NCBI GenBank assembly: GCA_943913645.1
Contig: CALTYZ010000007.1
Span: forward strand, 1 to 64,000
DNA: 64,000 nucleotides
Source of the DNA: an uncultured Corynebacterium sp.
Lineage (GTDB): Bacteria; Actinomycetota; Actinomycetes; Mycobacteriales; Mycobacteriaceae
Direction: 5' to 3'
Shown: piece after piece, positions 55,104-63,147 of the stretch
Numbering within the stretch: the first letter of the stretch is position 1
Layout of the letters: the number at the start of each line of letters is the position of its first letter
The notes under the pieces: model-generated
Database searches by the model: none
What the model was told of the DNA's origin: nothing
Seen by the model: the letters and a program-made list of their open reading frames with translations, nothing else
Made by a program: the position numbers and the translations under genes

Positions 55104-55112
55104 GGACAGCTC

Positions 55113-58100
55113 CTAGACCGGTTTATTCGTGTTAACACGCGGAGAAGGTGATTTAGTGATGAAACCTTGTTCTAACGCATATTTGATGGTTTCATCAAGA
55201 GCTTCATCGTAGCGTCCCCCAAAATCCGGGCGCGTCAAGAAATCATATTCCATTTGGAGGATCTGATTGGTATCTCCCTTCCGGAACAATTCCGTTTGTA
55301 GATCGCGGTAGGCTTGGGCCTCTTTAGAGCTTCCCCAGCTCTCCGTAAGGCGGTGATCGGCCGGCGTCATTTGAATAGCTGGTGCATTGCTGGGGTTGAG
55401 TCCTCGGCTTCCCAACGTGTTTGCGATATCGCGATTGTTCCTAATCACTTCGTCTGCAATTAGGTGATGCCGGTGTAGCTGAATACCTGACACATGGGTG
55501 GCATTTAATCGGTAGTAGCTACTGCCACGGAATGGATGGCCAGCTATCGACTTGACAATGCATCGGTTGCTGACGAACTGGAATAAATGAGTATGGGGGC
55601 CAACATACGTGAACCGGGCGGGGCGATAAGTGATATCCGTGGAGTACAGCACTGGGTTTACGCCGCACGCTGGTAGGTTGTGGATTTCGTCGAGTTGGCG
55701 GCTCTTGAGGGTTTTTCGGGAGTGTAGCGCGTCGACGATTTTGTCTGTTTTGGAGATGAGTCGGCGCACGATGGGGGCTGCTTTGGCGATTTTTGCTGCT
55801 GGAATTACTCCGACCAATGTCCATAGGCACCCGGAGATTTGTCCCTTGAAGCAGTTGACTAGGTCGGTGATGCCGACAAGGTCGAGGAGGAGGGTGAGGG
55901 CTGCCGGGCCGATGCGTTCTTTGATGATGTCGAGAAGCGAGGCTGGTTTTTCCGGGTCAGCCCCGTCTGCTGCCTGTGCATCCAGTCCGGCTTGCAGCTC
56001 GGCTTGCTCGGCGAGTTCTTTTTCCACCGCGATGCGGAATGCGTCGTCTGCTGCTTGGGCGGCAAGTGCTGCGTCTTGTCCTGCGGCTGCGGCTGAGGCG
56101 CGGGCGGATATGGCGGAGTCAGCTGCCGCGTTGGCTGAGGCGCGGGCGTCGATCGCGTAACTGGTGGCCTGGTCGGCGTTCGCGGTTGCTTCGGCGGCGT
56201 CGGCTTCCGCGGAGGCGGCTGCTTGATGTGCTCTAGCCTGCTGTTGCTTGGCGAAGTCGAGTGACTGCTGGGCGGAGGCGGCGAATTCCTGGGCTCGTTG
56301 GGAGGCCTGTTGGGCGAATCCGGCGTATTCGGCTGCGGCATCAGCGTATTGGCGTGCTGTTTGCGCTGATCCCTGGGAGTATTCGTAGGCTGCCTGCGCA
56401 TGGGAGGCGAGTTCTCCGGCAAGGTTTGCTATGTTGCGTCCCGTCGCCAGCATCGAGTCGATGTGGTCGTTGTGCGCTTCCCGGTTCGCATCGAGGCTGG
56501 CGCGGCGGTACTGCTCGATGGTAATGAACTCGTCGAGGGTCTTCCGGTCGCCGACAATGGCGGCTTCAGCGGCGGCTTTGAGCTCCGGGCCACCAGTTTC
56601 CACCAGGTGATACGCCTGTTGGAGCTGGTCGCTGTAGCGGGCTTTGTCGTATCCGCCGCCGTTGACGAAATCGTCGAGGGTGTCATATCCGCCGTCGCGT
56701 AGTGCTGCGTCGGCTGCTGCCCGGGTGTTGTCCCCCTGGGTCTCGCGCAACTTCCATGTTGTGTCGATGAGCTCGGGAAGACGCAGGGTTTTGACTTCGT
56801 CGTTGATGAACCAGTCGATGACTTCCGGTGCCGCGTTGGCGTACATGCCGGAGTCGAAGCGCACGTCCTCGTTGGGGTCGGTTGCCCACCATTGCCGGAG
56901 AAGCGCTTGGTTGTCCTGGTCGACAGCTGTGGGATATCCACTGGTGGCGAAGACGCGGAAATCATCGTCCGTTCCGCCTGTCAGAGCGGTTTTCGCCGCA
57001 CCGACCACAGCGGGTGAGCCGATCTGGGCAGCCGCGACGGTGGCTTTCTTGATGGCTTCTACGTCCAAGGAGCTGTTCGGCGCGCCACTGCCCTCCAGCG
57101 GGGCGAGGTCTTTTGCAAGCTCCTCGCGGCGGCGTTTCTCATCGGCGGCTACCTGATCGGCTGCGTCTTGGACGGTGCGCGCGTCTTCCGCTTGGGTGCG
57201 GAGGAACTCCTTTTCGGCCTGGCGGCGCTGATCGTCAATCTTGACGGCAAGTTCATGGGCCGACTCCGCCAAGTCGATGGCGCCGTTGGCGGCTTCGGCC
57301 GCACGCTGTGCTTCTGCGGCGTATTCGCCCGCATTGCGGGAGTGAGTGGCGGAGTTTTCTGCTTCCTGGGCGGCGCGGTCGGCTGCTTCTGCGGACCTTT
57401 CGGCGTGTTCGGCGGCTTCTATTGCCGCTTGCCTGGCTTGGTCGACAAGTCCTTCGATTTCGTGGACAAGTCGGTCGACTTCGTTTGCTGCGGCGCGTGC
57501 GCGTGCGGCGGCGGCGCGTGCACGTGCGGCGCCTTCACGGGCTTCGGCGGCGGCGGCTTCGCTGACTCCGGCCGCGTTGGCGGCATCAGCGGCAGCAGAT
57601 GCGGCGGCGTCGGCGTTTGCGGCGGCGGAACTGGCCGCCTGACCGGCGGCGCGGGCGTGGCCTGCTGATTGGGAAGCGTATACGTGTGCTTCGGCGGAGT
57701 CGCGGGCTCGCGCCGCCGCATCGCGGGCTTGTTCTGTTGCGATGCGGGCACCTCGGGCAGCGGAGGCGTCTCCTGCGGCGTTGGCGGCTGCAGTTTGGGC
57801 CGCGCTTGCGGCGGCGCGGGCACGGCCTGCTGCCGATGCTGCACGGGAGAGTGCGTCGGCGGTTTGCTGCAGTGCGATACGTGCCTCCTGGGAGGCTGCC
57901 ACTGCCTGGTCTGCGACGTGGGCGGATTGTTGCGCAAGATCGGCGGCGGCCGAGGCGGCGTTGCCTGCCCGGGTTTGGGCGGCGTCGGCGGCGAGAGCTT
58001 CATCGCGTGAGATTTCGGCGGCTCGCCGGGCGCTTTCAGCGGCGCGGGCTGCCTGATCTGCCTGCTGCCAGGCCAGTTTATTGGCGGTGCTCGCCGCGGA

Positions 58101-58871
58101 TGCTTCGTTGATGGCCGTCTCGACGAGTTGGGAAATCTCCATCTTCTCGGAGTCCTGCGATGCGGCCACGAATTGCCCGTAGCGCAGGAATTCTTCGATG
58201 GCGGTGTCGGTTCCGACCTGGATGGCCTCGGACGCCCCAGCTGCGACGCTGGGAAGCGGGGAGTTGGTCAGTTCGTACACTTCGCGCCGCCGGTCATGTG
58301 CGCGTGCTGTCTCGGCCCCGGTGGCAGCAAACTCGGAGAGGACGTCTGGGGTGTTTTGCTGCAGGGCTTCATCGGCGGCACTTTTCAAGGTGGACCCGTC
58401 GGGTGCTTGTGCTGCCTCCCACGCGCTGGCGCGGTCATCCTGGGCCTGGGCGTTTTGCCAGCCGGAGTCGATGAACTCCGACATGGCGGCCGAGTCGTTG
58501 GAATCGAGGAGGGCGGCGACTTCTTTTTGGACCGTCGGCCCGCTGACCGTGGAGATGGTGGTCAGGATGTGGCGTAGGTCCTGTTTTTGGGCCTCGACCC
58601 TGCCTGTGTCGACGTAATCGGAGAATTCCTTCTGCGACCCTGTCAGTGCGGCTGCGGCTGCATCCCGCGATGACGCCAGGTTTGTGTCGAGCATTCCGAC
58701 CGCAAATACCCGGGCATCCACCGCGTTGAGGCGCTCATCTGTCATCCGCTGGTGATCGGTTTGGGCGATGGCGTCGGCGTTGGAGAGTGAGAGCCACATC
58801 GCGATTGATGTGACAGCGGCGATGACGCGCGTCATGGCGCGGCATAACCTCTGGTAACGGGTGGATGCCAT
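55113..58871 (-). CDS. Large secreted ALF-repeat polymorphic toxin with HNH-type nuclease
   Basis: 1252 residues from the ATG at 58871. The signal peptide (about 1-35) ends ADAIAQ. N-terminal ALF-type repeats (about 40-260), a long Ala-rich coiled coil (about 260-620), a second ALF block (about 640-840), more coiled coil, then a hydrophobic pre-toxin module (VNCFKGQISGCLWTLVGVIP) near residue 1010. The C-terminal about 170 residues hold LHRHHLIADEVIRNN and APAIQMTPADHRLTESWG, the His cluster of an HNH-type nuclease. It starts nine bases after the AbfB gene and is followed by two candidate immunity genes. Probable antibacterial DNase; target unproven. Confidence 0.85.
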   Translation of the reverse strand: MASTRYQRLCRAMTRVIAAVTSIAMWLSLSNADAIAQTDHQRMTDERLNAVDARVFAVGMLDTNLASSRDAAAAALTGSQKEFSDYVDTGRVEAQKQDLRHILTTISTVSGPTVQKEVAALLDSNDSAAMSEFIDSGWQNAQAQDDRASAWEAAQAPDGSTLKSAADEALQQNTPDVLSEFAATGAETARAHDRRREVYELTNSPLPSVAAGASEAIQVGTDTAIEEFLRYGQFVAASQDSEKMEISQLVETAINEASAASTANKLAWQQADQAARAAESARRAAEISRDEALAADAAQTRAGNAASAAADLAQQSAHVADQAVAASQEARIALQQTADALSRAASAAGRARAAASAAQTAAANAAGDASAARGARIATEQARDAAARARDSAEAHVYASQSAGHARAAGQAASSAAANADAAASAAADAANAAGVSEAAAAEAREGAARARAAAARARAAANEVDRLVHEIEGLVDQARQAAIEAAEHAERSAEAADRAAQEAENSATHSRNAGEYAAEAQRAAEAANGAIDLAESAHELAVKIDDQRRQAEKEFLRTQAEDARTVQDAADQVAADEKRRREELAKDLAPLEGSGAPNSSLDVEAIKKATVAAAQIGSPAVVGAAKTALTGGTDDDFRVFATSGYPTAVDQDNQALLRQWWATDPNEDVRFDSGMYANAAPEVIDWFINDEVKTLRLPELIDTTWKLRETQGDNTRAAADAALRDGGYDTLDDFVNGGGYDKARYSDQLQQAYHLVETGGPELKAAAEAAIVGDRKTLDEFITIEQYRRASLDANREAHNDHIDSMLATGRNIANLAGELASHAQAAYEYSQGSAQTARQYADAAAEYAGFAQQASQRAQEFAASAQQSLDFAKQQQARAHQAAASAEADAAEATANADQATSYAIDARASANAAADSAISARASAAAAGQDAALAAQAADDAFRIAVEKELAEQAELQAGLDAQAADGADPEKPASLLDIIKERIGPAALTLLLDLVGITDLVNCFKGQISGCLWTLVGVIPAAKIAKAAPIVRRLISKTDKIVDALHSRKTLKSRQLDEIHNLPACGVNPVLYSTDITYRPARFTYVGPHTHLFQFVSNRCIVKSIAGHPFRGSSYYRLNATHVSGIQLHRHHLIADEVIRNNRDIANTLGSRGLNPSNAPAIQMTPADHRLTESWGSSKEAQAYRDLQTELFRKGDTNQILQMEYDFLTRPDFGGRYDEALDETIKYALEQGFITKSPSPRVNTNKPV

Positions 58872-58879
58872 GGGGTGTC

Positions 58880-59776
58880 CTACTTTCCTGGTAGGGCGAG
58901 TGCTTGGTCGGTGAACCACACGGATTCTGTGGTGCGGTTGGTTGCTGTGGTGACCGTGGCGTTAGCATCGGCGGTGAGGATGCGGGTTTGGTTGGTTGCG
59001 TTGGCAAGAAAGACCCCGGTGGGGGTGGTCTCTGCGGCGGTGGGGCACCACGTCGCGGCGCGGGTATCAGGGTTGGTAAGTGCTGTTACGGTGCCGTTGG
59101 TGTTCATTGTCAGGTAGGTGCCGGGGTAGGCGGCGGATTCGAGGGAGATGCACTGGGAGGAGTCGAGTGCGGGTACTACTTTGAAGGAGGCGTCGAGGCG
59201 GTCGTTGAATCCGCTGTTGCGGTCAAGGGGGGAGAGTTTCACTCCTGACCAGCTCAGGCGCATGACCTGGCCGGGGTTGATGCGCCCGGCTGAGCGAAAG
59301 GTGACGTAGTTGGGGGTCTGCCTGGATGGGGTCAAGGTGGCGGTGGAGGCGCCGTTGGGTGTGGTGACCGGGGTGACCTGTAGTTCGACGATGGTGGATC
59401 CCCGGCGGTCAACATCGACGCTTTTGACTTGTCCGGGTTGGATGACTTGCTGGAAGTACACTGCCCCGTTGGGGAGTTTGAAGGCGACGGAGATTGGGGT
59501 GGTGAGGTTGTTGACCACCCCGTAGGAGCCGGTGATGTTGACCGCTACCCACCCGGTGGGTGCGGTGAGTGTGAAACATGCGGACATTCCGGCGACGGAT
59601 GTGGAGTCGACGCGGACCTGTTCGCGTGTGGTGCCGCAGGTGCGTTCGACTAATCCGCCGTCGCCGGCGATGGGGTTGACGTTGTCCTGGGCGTGTGCCG
59701 GTGTGGCAAGGCAGATTAGTGCGGCACATGGGGCGGATAACGCGGCGGCGGTGATGCGTGTCAGGGCAGGGCGCAT
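58880..59776 (-). CDS. Secreted protein with AbfB-like lectin domain
   Basis: About 298 residues from the ATG at 59776. The signal peptide (about 1-29) ends ATPAHA before QDNVN. A beta-rich middle (VAFKLPNGAVYFQQVIQPGQ) is followed by a C-terminal AbfB-like beta-trefoil (about 210-298: QCISLESAAYPGTYLTMNTN). AbfB domains bind arabinose-containing glycans; the corynebacterial wall is arabinogalactan, so binding to the envelope is an attractive inference. It lies between the LGFP gene and the toxin gene. Confidence 0.7.
   Translation of the reverse strand: MRPALTRITAAALSAPCAALICLATPAHAQDNVNPIAGDGGLVERTCGTTREQVRVDSTSVAGMSACFTLTAPTGWVAVNITGSYGVVNNLTTPISVAFKLPNGAVYFQQVIQPGQVKSVDVDRRGSTIVELQVTPVTTPNGASTATLTPSRQTPNYVTFRSAGRINPGQVMRLSWSGVKLSPLDRNSGFNDRLDASFKVVPALDSSQCISLESAAYPGTYLTMNTNGTVTALTNPDTRAATWCPTAAETTPTGVFLANATNQTRILTADANATVTTATNRTTESVWFTDQALALPGK
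58919..59167. repeat. AbfB-gene direct repeat, copy B (intact)
   Basis: The 3' end of the intact AbfB gene, matching 53245-53493. Recombination between the copies would delete about 5.7 kb including the toxin gene and its immunity genes. Confidence 0.85.
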
Positions 59777-59831
59777 GGGGTGGGGTGTCCTTAGGCTGAG
59801 GGGATGGGGTGCGGGGATGGTGTAAGGGGGG

Positions 59832-61136
59832 TTAGCGTGAAAGCGGCACGTAGCTGGTGGTGGATTGGTCCAGGGTGGTGCGCAGTGTCGTGGCGAAGGG
59901 GGCCCACACTTGGTTTGCGACGTGCTCGGAGCTAAACGGGCCTTGCACCTGGGTGGTTTGGGTGGGGCCGAAGGATTCCACGACAAGGCGGATCCAGGTT
60001 TTGTTGGAGCCGGTGTACTGGGCCTTAACATCCGGGGAGTCGAACACAACGTTCTTCTCGCTGGCGGGCGGGGCGGTGACCTCGTCGAAGCGGATGTTGA
60101 GCAGCCTGCCGCCACCTTCAGGGTGGTCGGCGGCTGTTTTGAGGGTGAATCCGTTATCGGAGATGCGCTCGACGGTGACTGTGCCGGGGCGTGCCCCCAT
60201 GCCGGTGAAGGTGCACACCGCGCCGGTGGTGAGCTCTTTGGGGCAACCGGTCAGGGGGAAGTAGGTGTCCATGTGCTGGATAAGTTCGCGGTGTGCTCCG
60301 GCTGCGTGCCAGCGTGTCTTGTCTTCCTTTGCAAACAGGGGGTAGACCTGCCGGTAGCTGGAGTACTGCTTGTTGTCGTATTGGGGCAGGGCCACACCGG
60401 TGGGTTCGAAGGATTGGATGGACCCTCCGATAAAGTCCTGTTTCGTTCCCCCGGCTGCGGTGTAGGCATCGGAGGACGGGAAACTGAAGCGGCTTTTCTC
60501 CCAGCCGGAGTTGGCCCAGTAGTTAAGGATTTTTCCGGTGATGGGGTGGGTTCCGCCAGCGGCGGAGGAGTAGATGGATCCGCCCTGGAAGTAGTTGTAC
60601 TTTCCTTTGCCGTCCGGGGTTGTGCGCTCGTCGGTTACGGGGTATCCCAGGGGGCCGGTCTCCCATCCCTGGGCAGCCCACTTGTTGCGGATGCGTCCCC
60701 ATACCTGGTGGGCATCGGTGTCGGGTGACCAGTAGATGGATCCGCCTTGGAAGTGGTTGAACCGACCCTTTTTGTCTGGCGGGGTCAGCTCGTCGGTTAC
60801 GGGGTATCCCAGTGCGGCGTTTTCCCACCCGAGGTCAGCCCACTTGTCGCGGATTCGTCCGCCGACTTGGTGGGCGGTGCCGTTGTCAACATTGGGGTGC
60901 CAGTAGATAGAGGCGTCACGGGCGAAGACCTGGAAGCGTCCGTTCCAGGCGGAAACCCGTTCCGGGGTGGTGGCGTCACCGAATCGATTCCATCCGCCGA
61001 GGCGGTGGTAGGTCTGTTCGATTTTCCCGCCGATCCAGTAGCTGTGGAACACGTCCGCCTGCGCGGGCAGTGCGGTAAGTGAGCAGGCCGCCGCGATGGC
61101 GGTTAGTGATGCGGTGAGTGTGGTGCGGATACCCAT
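59832..61136 (-). CDS. Secreted LGFP-repeat envelope protein
   Basis: 434 residues. The signal peptide (about 1-27) ends ALPAQA before DVFHSYW. Four or five LGFP-type repeats (about 30-250) show ALGYPVTDELTPPDKKGRFN HFQGGSIYW and GPLGYPVTDERTTPDGKG. The C-terminal 180 residues are unrecognised with two cysteines. LGFP repeats attach proteins to the mycolyl-arabinogalactan layer (as in corynebacterial PS1). First gene of the toxin operon, 55 bases before the AbfB gene. Its partners suggest it anchors or displays the toxin. Confidence 0.8.
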   Translation of the reverse strand: MGIRTTLTASLTAIAAACSLTALPAQADVFHSYWIGGKIEQTYHRLGGWNRFGDATTPERVSAWNGRFQVFARDASIYWHPNVDNGTAHQVGGRIRDKWADLGWENAALGYPVTDELTPPDKKGRFNHFQGGSIYWSPDTDAHQVWGRIRNKWAAQGWETGPLGYPVTDERTTPDGKGKYNYFQGGSIYSSAAGGTHPITGKILNYWANSGWEKSRFSFPSSDAYTAAGGTKQDFIGGSIQSFEPTGVALPQYDNKQYSSYRQVYPLFAKEDKTRWHAAGAHRELIQHMDTYFPLTGCPKELTTGAVCTFTGMGARPGTVTVERISDNGFTLKTAADHPEGGGRLLNIRFDEVTAPPASEKNVVFDSPDVKAQYTGSNKTWIRLVVESFGPTQTTQVQGPFSSEHVANQVWAPFATTLRTTLDQSTTSYVPLSR

Positions 61137-61256
61137 GTTCAGCCCTGTCGTTTCACAGAAAATATTTACAATTATTTTATATGATTTTTATGTAAAGGAG
61201 AAGTTAGGAGGTCGCGGGAAATTACGCTGGGCAAACCCGGGGGCTTCCGCTCGCCA
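61137..61256 (-). promoter_or_regulatory. AT-rich promoter of the toxin operon
   Basis: The minus strand reads ATATAAAAT and similar AT-rich runs at about 61160-61195, directly upstream of the LGFP gene, unlike the GC-rich surroundings. Such AT-rich islands are typical targets of Lsr2/CgpS silencing in corynebacteria (inference). Confidence 0.5.
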
Positions 61257-61308
61257 TTGCAAGACGGGCGGTCACGTTAACGGCGGAAAGATACGGATAA
61301 AGGGCTTT
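61257..61308. repeat. Dispersed 52-bp repeat, copy 2
   Basis: Matches 30016-30067 with about six mismatches. It directly joins the IstB-like remnant on one side. Confidence 0.7.
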
Positions 61309-61680
61309 TTCGTGACATCAGCTTCTGAGGGGTGTAACCGAGTTCGTCGATGATCAGTAAGTGGTTCCCGTTAAGGCGTTGAAGGACAGCTTCAGTCTGC
61401 CTGTGCCGTGAGTTTGGGTCGGTTGTCGACCCATCTAACGACGGTGTCGAAGAGCTCACGGTAGCCTTGCTGGGCTGCGGTTATCCCTGAGGGTGTTGGT
61501 ACGTTCAACGATGCTTTTTGATTCAGGATCCCTAGGCGAAGTCTGGTAGCCCACCTGCTGCGAAGGGCAGATCGCACTGGACCTCACGTCTCGGGGGTAA
61601 ACGAGGGTATCGACCGCGTCGATGGGCAGATACGGGCGATGTGTTTGCGGAACCACGAATCTGAACCCGTCCACCCCACC
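61309..61680 (-). pseudogene. IS21-family remnant (istA and istB fragments)
   Basis: Minus-strand fragments read DPESKSIVERTN (integrase-type transposase), then TEAVLQRLNGNHLLIIDELG, the Walker B region of an IstB ATPase. Frames are broken and most of both genes is missing. It lies between the toxin operon promoter and a further toxin fragment. Confidence 0.65.
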
Positions 61681-61835
61681 GGTTGCGTGAGCACTGTAGC
61701 GTTGAGCTGCGTTGTTTCCGTTAGTAATTTCCGAACGTGTGGCTCGAACGGATCAAAACTGGTTGTTTTAGGCTCACGCGGTATATAACTCGGCGGCGAA
61801 TCTGAAGCTCAGGCCCCGCTGCCATGTTGGGCTGA

Positions 61836-62018
61836 CTAACGCTTCCGAACCAATTGCTTTACTGCTACTACAAGAGCAGATACGTAACTCAAGGAAGCAA
61901 TTGCCCACCCACACACTCCAGACCACTCCCATGAAGAAACCATCTGCGGCAAAAGCACACCTACAGTACCTACTGCCAGTAGGACCAGGATGACACTGCG
62001 CTCTGTTTCCTTAGCCAT
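61836..62018 (-). CDS. Small two-segment membrane protein
   Basis: 60 residues from the ATG at 62018 with AGGGGG about eight bases upstream. Two membrane segments (about 8-26 and 32-54) and a basic C-terminus (KQLVRKR). No family recognised. It follows the toxin C-terminal fragment in the same direction, so it could be a leftover immunity gene. Confidence 0.55.
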   Translation of the reverse strand: MAKETERSVILVLLAVGTVGVLLPQMVSSWEWSGVCGWAIASLSYVSALVVAVKQLVRKR

Positions 62019-62089
62019 GAGACAACCCCCTGAGAGAAAAATCCATAATGAGAGCTCCTGAAGTATGTTTGCCGGGGACACGCGCGGCC

Positions 62090-62213
62090 AGGGCGACTTC
62101 GTGATAAACCCTGTCTAGCCGGTACTCGATAGCACCATCTCAGGCTTTATCGTACCGTCCCTCAAATTGCGGTTGCGTCAAGAAGTCGTACTCCATTTGG
62201 AAGATTTGGTTGG
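62090..62213 (-). pseudogene. Fragment of the HNH toxin C-terminus
   Basis: The minus strand reads TNQIFQMEYDFLTQPQFEGR YDKA, then a stop and DGAIEYRLDRVYHE. This matches the last 45 residues of the full-length toxin (TNQILQMEYDFLTRPDFGGR YDEALDETIKYALEQ). The match starts abruptly at 62213, showing a truncated, decayed second copy of that toxin end. Confidence 0.8.
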
Positions 62214-62388
62214 TCTTCTCGACGACTGCTCAATACCGAGCCGAAAGCGAAAACGGCTACACCACCACACAGGGACTAACCACAAAAACATGTTGGAGCC
62301 CGGTAAGTCATTGGCATCCGCTCGCACTGCATTGCTCACAACCTGACTAAACGATGGCCCTAGCGCAGGGCCAGGGTAGTCTGCCAAC
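62214..62388. other. Intergenic region, accessory/core junction
   Basis: No gene seen. It should hold the promoter of the TauE/SafE gene and the border of the toxin island. Confidence 0.4.
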
Positions 62389-63147
62389 ATGAGTACCACC
62401 TCGTTAGTCCTGGTCACAGTCGCTGCGGCGGTTGCGGGCTGGGTTGACGCCGTCATCGGCGGGGGAGGGCTGGTGCTCATTCCCGTGCTGATGTCCGCCA
62501 CCGGGATGCCTGCTGCCGCGGTGTTAGCCACGAACAAGGTTGCGGCAGTGACCGGCACCGCATCAGCCGCCATGACGCTTGCGCGCCAGGTCGGTATTCC
62601 CCGCGCGACCTGGGTGTTCGCTGCTGCTGCGGGGGCTGCCTCCGCGGGAGGTGCCGCGGCGGTCGCGCTGATCAGTGATGAGGTAGTGCGCCCCGCGATC
62701 ATCATTCTGCTGCTTGCCGTTGGCGCATTTGTGACCTTACGGCCCCAGTTTGGGATGGGGGACAGGCAACGGGTGGTGACGGGGTGTCGACAAGCAATTG
62801 CTCTTTGTGCAGCTGCCGTGATCGGCTTCTACGACGGCATCTTCGGACCCGGCACCGGCATGTTCCTCATCATGGCCTTCACCGCGATCTTCGCGCAGAC
62901 GTTTTTGCACTCCGCGGCCATGGCGAAAGTAGTCAACACCGCCACCAACCTCGGCGCACTGACCGTATTCATCGCCGGCGGATACGTGCACTGGCCACTC
63001 GCGCTCACCCTCGCCGTTGCCAACGTGATTGGCGCGCAACTCGGCGCACGCACCGTGCTCGGGGGCGGCTCACGGCTGGTGCGCACCGCGCTACTCGCGC
63101 TGGTTGTGGTGCTGAGCATTCGATTGCTTATCGACGAACTGGTCTAG
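62389..63147 (+). CDS. TauE/SafE family sulfite/anion exporter
   Basis: 252 residues with about seven membrane segments. Signatures GWVDAVIGGGGLVLIPVLM near the N-terminus and GFYDGIFGPGTGMFLIMAF in the second half are the paired motifs of the family. It probably exports sulfite, sulfoacetate or a similar anion; substrate unknown. Its stop overlaps the convergent permease by four bases. Confidence 0.88.
   Translation: MSTTSLVLVTVAAAVAGWVDAVIGGGGLVLIPVLMSATGMPAAAVLATNKVAAVTGTASAAMTLARQVGIPRATWVFAAAAGAASAGGAAAVALISDEVVRPAIIILLLAVGAFVTLRPQFGMGDRQRVVTGCRQAIALCAAAVIGFYDGIFGPGTGMFLIMAFTAIFAQTFLHSAAMAKVVNTATNLGALTVFIAGGYVHWPLALTLAVANVIGAQLGARTVLGGGSRLVRTALLALVVVLSIRLLIDELV

Noticed and set aside
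55900..58100. Dense GCG/GGC periodicity resembling a DNA repeat array
   Set aside because: It is explained by codons of the Ala-rich coiled coil; units differ in sequence and spacing, so no CRISPR or satellite.
59865..60728. 287-codon plus-strand frame opposite the LGFP gene
   Set aside because: Antisense to a gene with signal peptide and repeat motifs; its own product is low-complexity Gly/Val.
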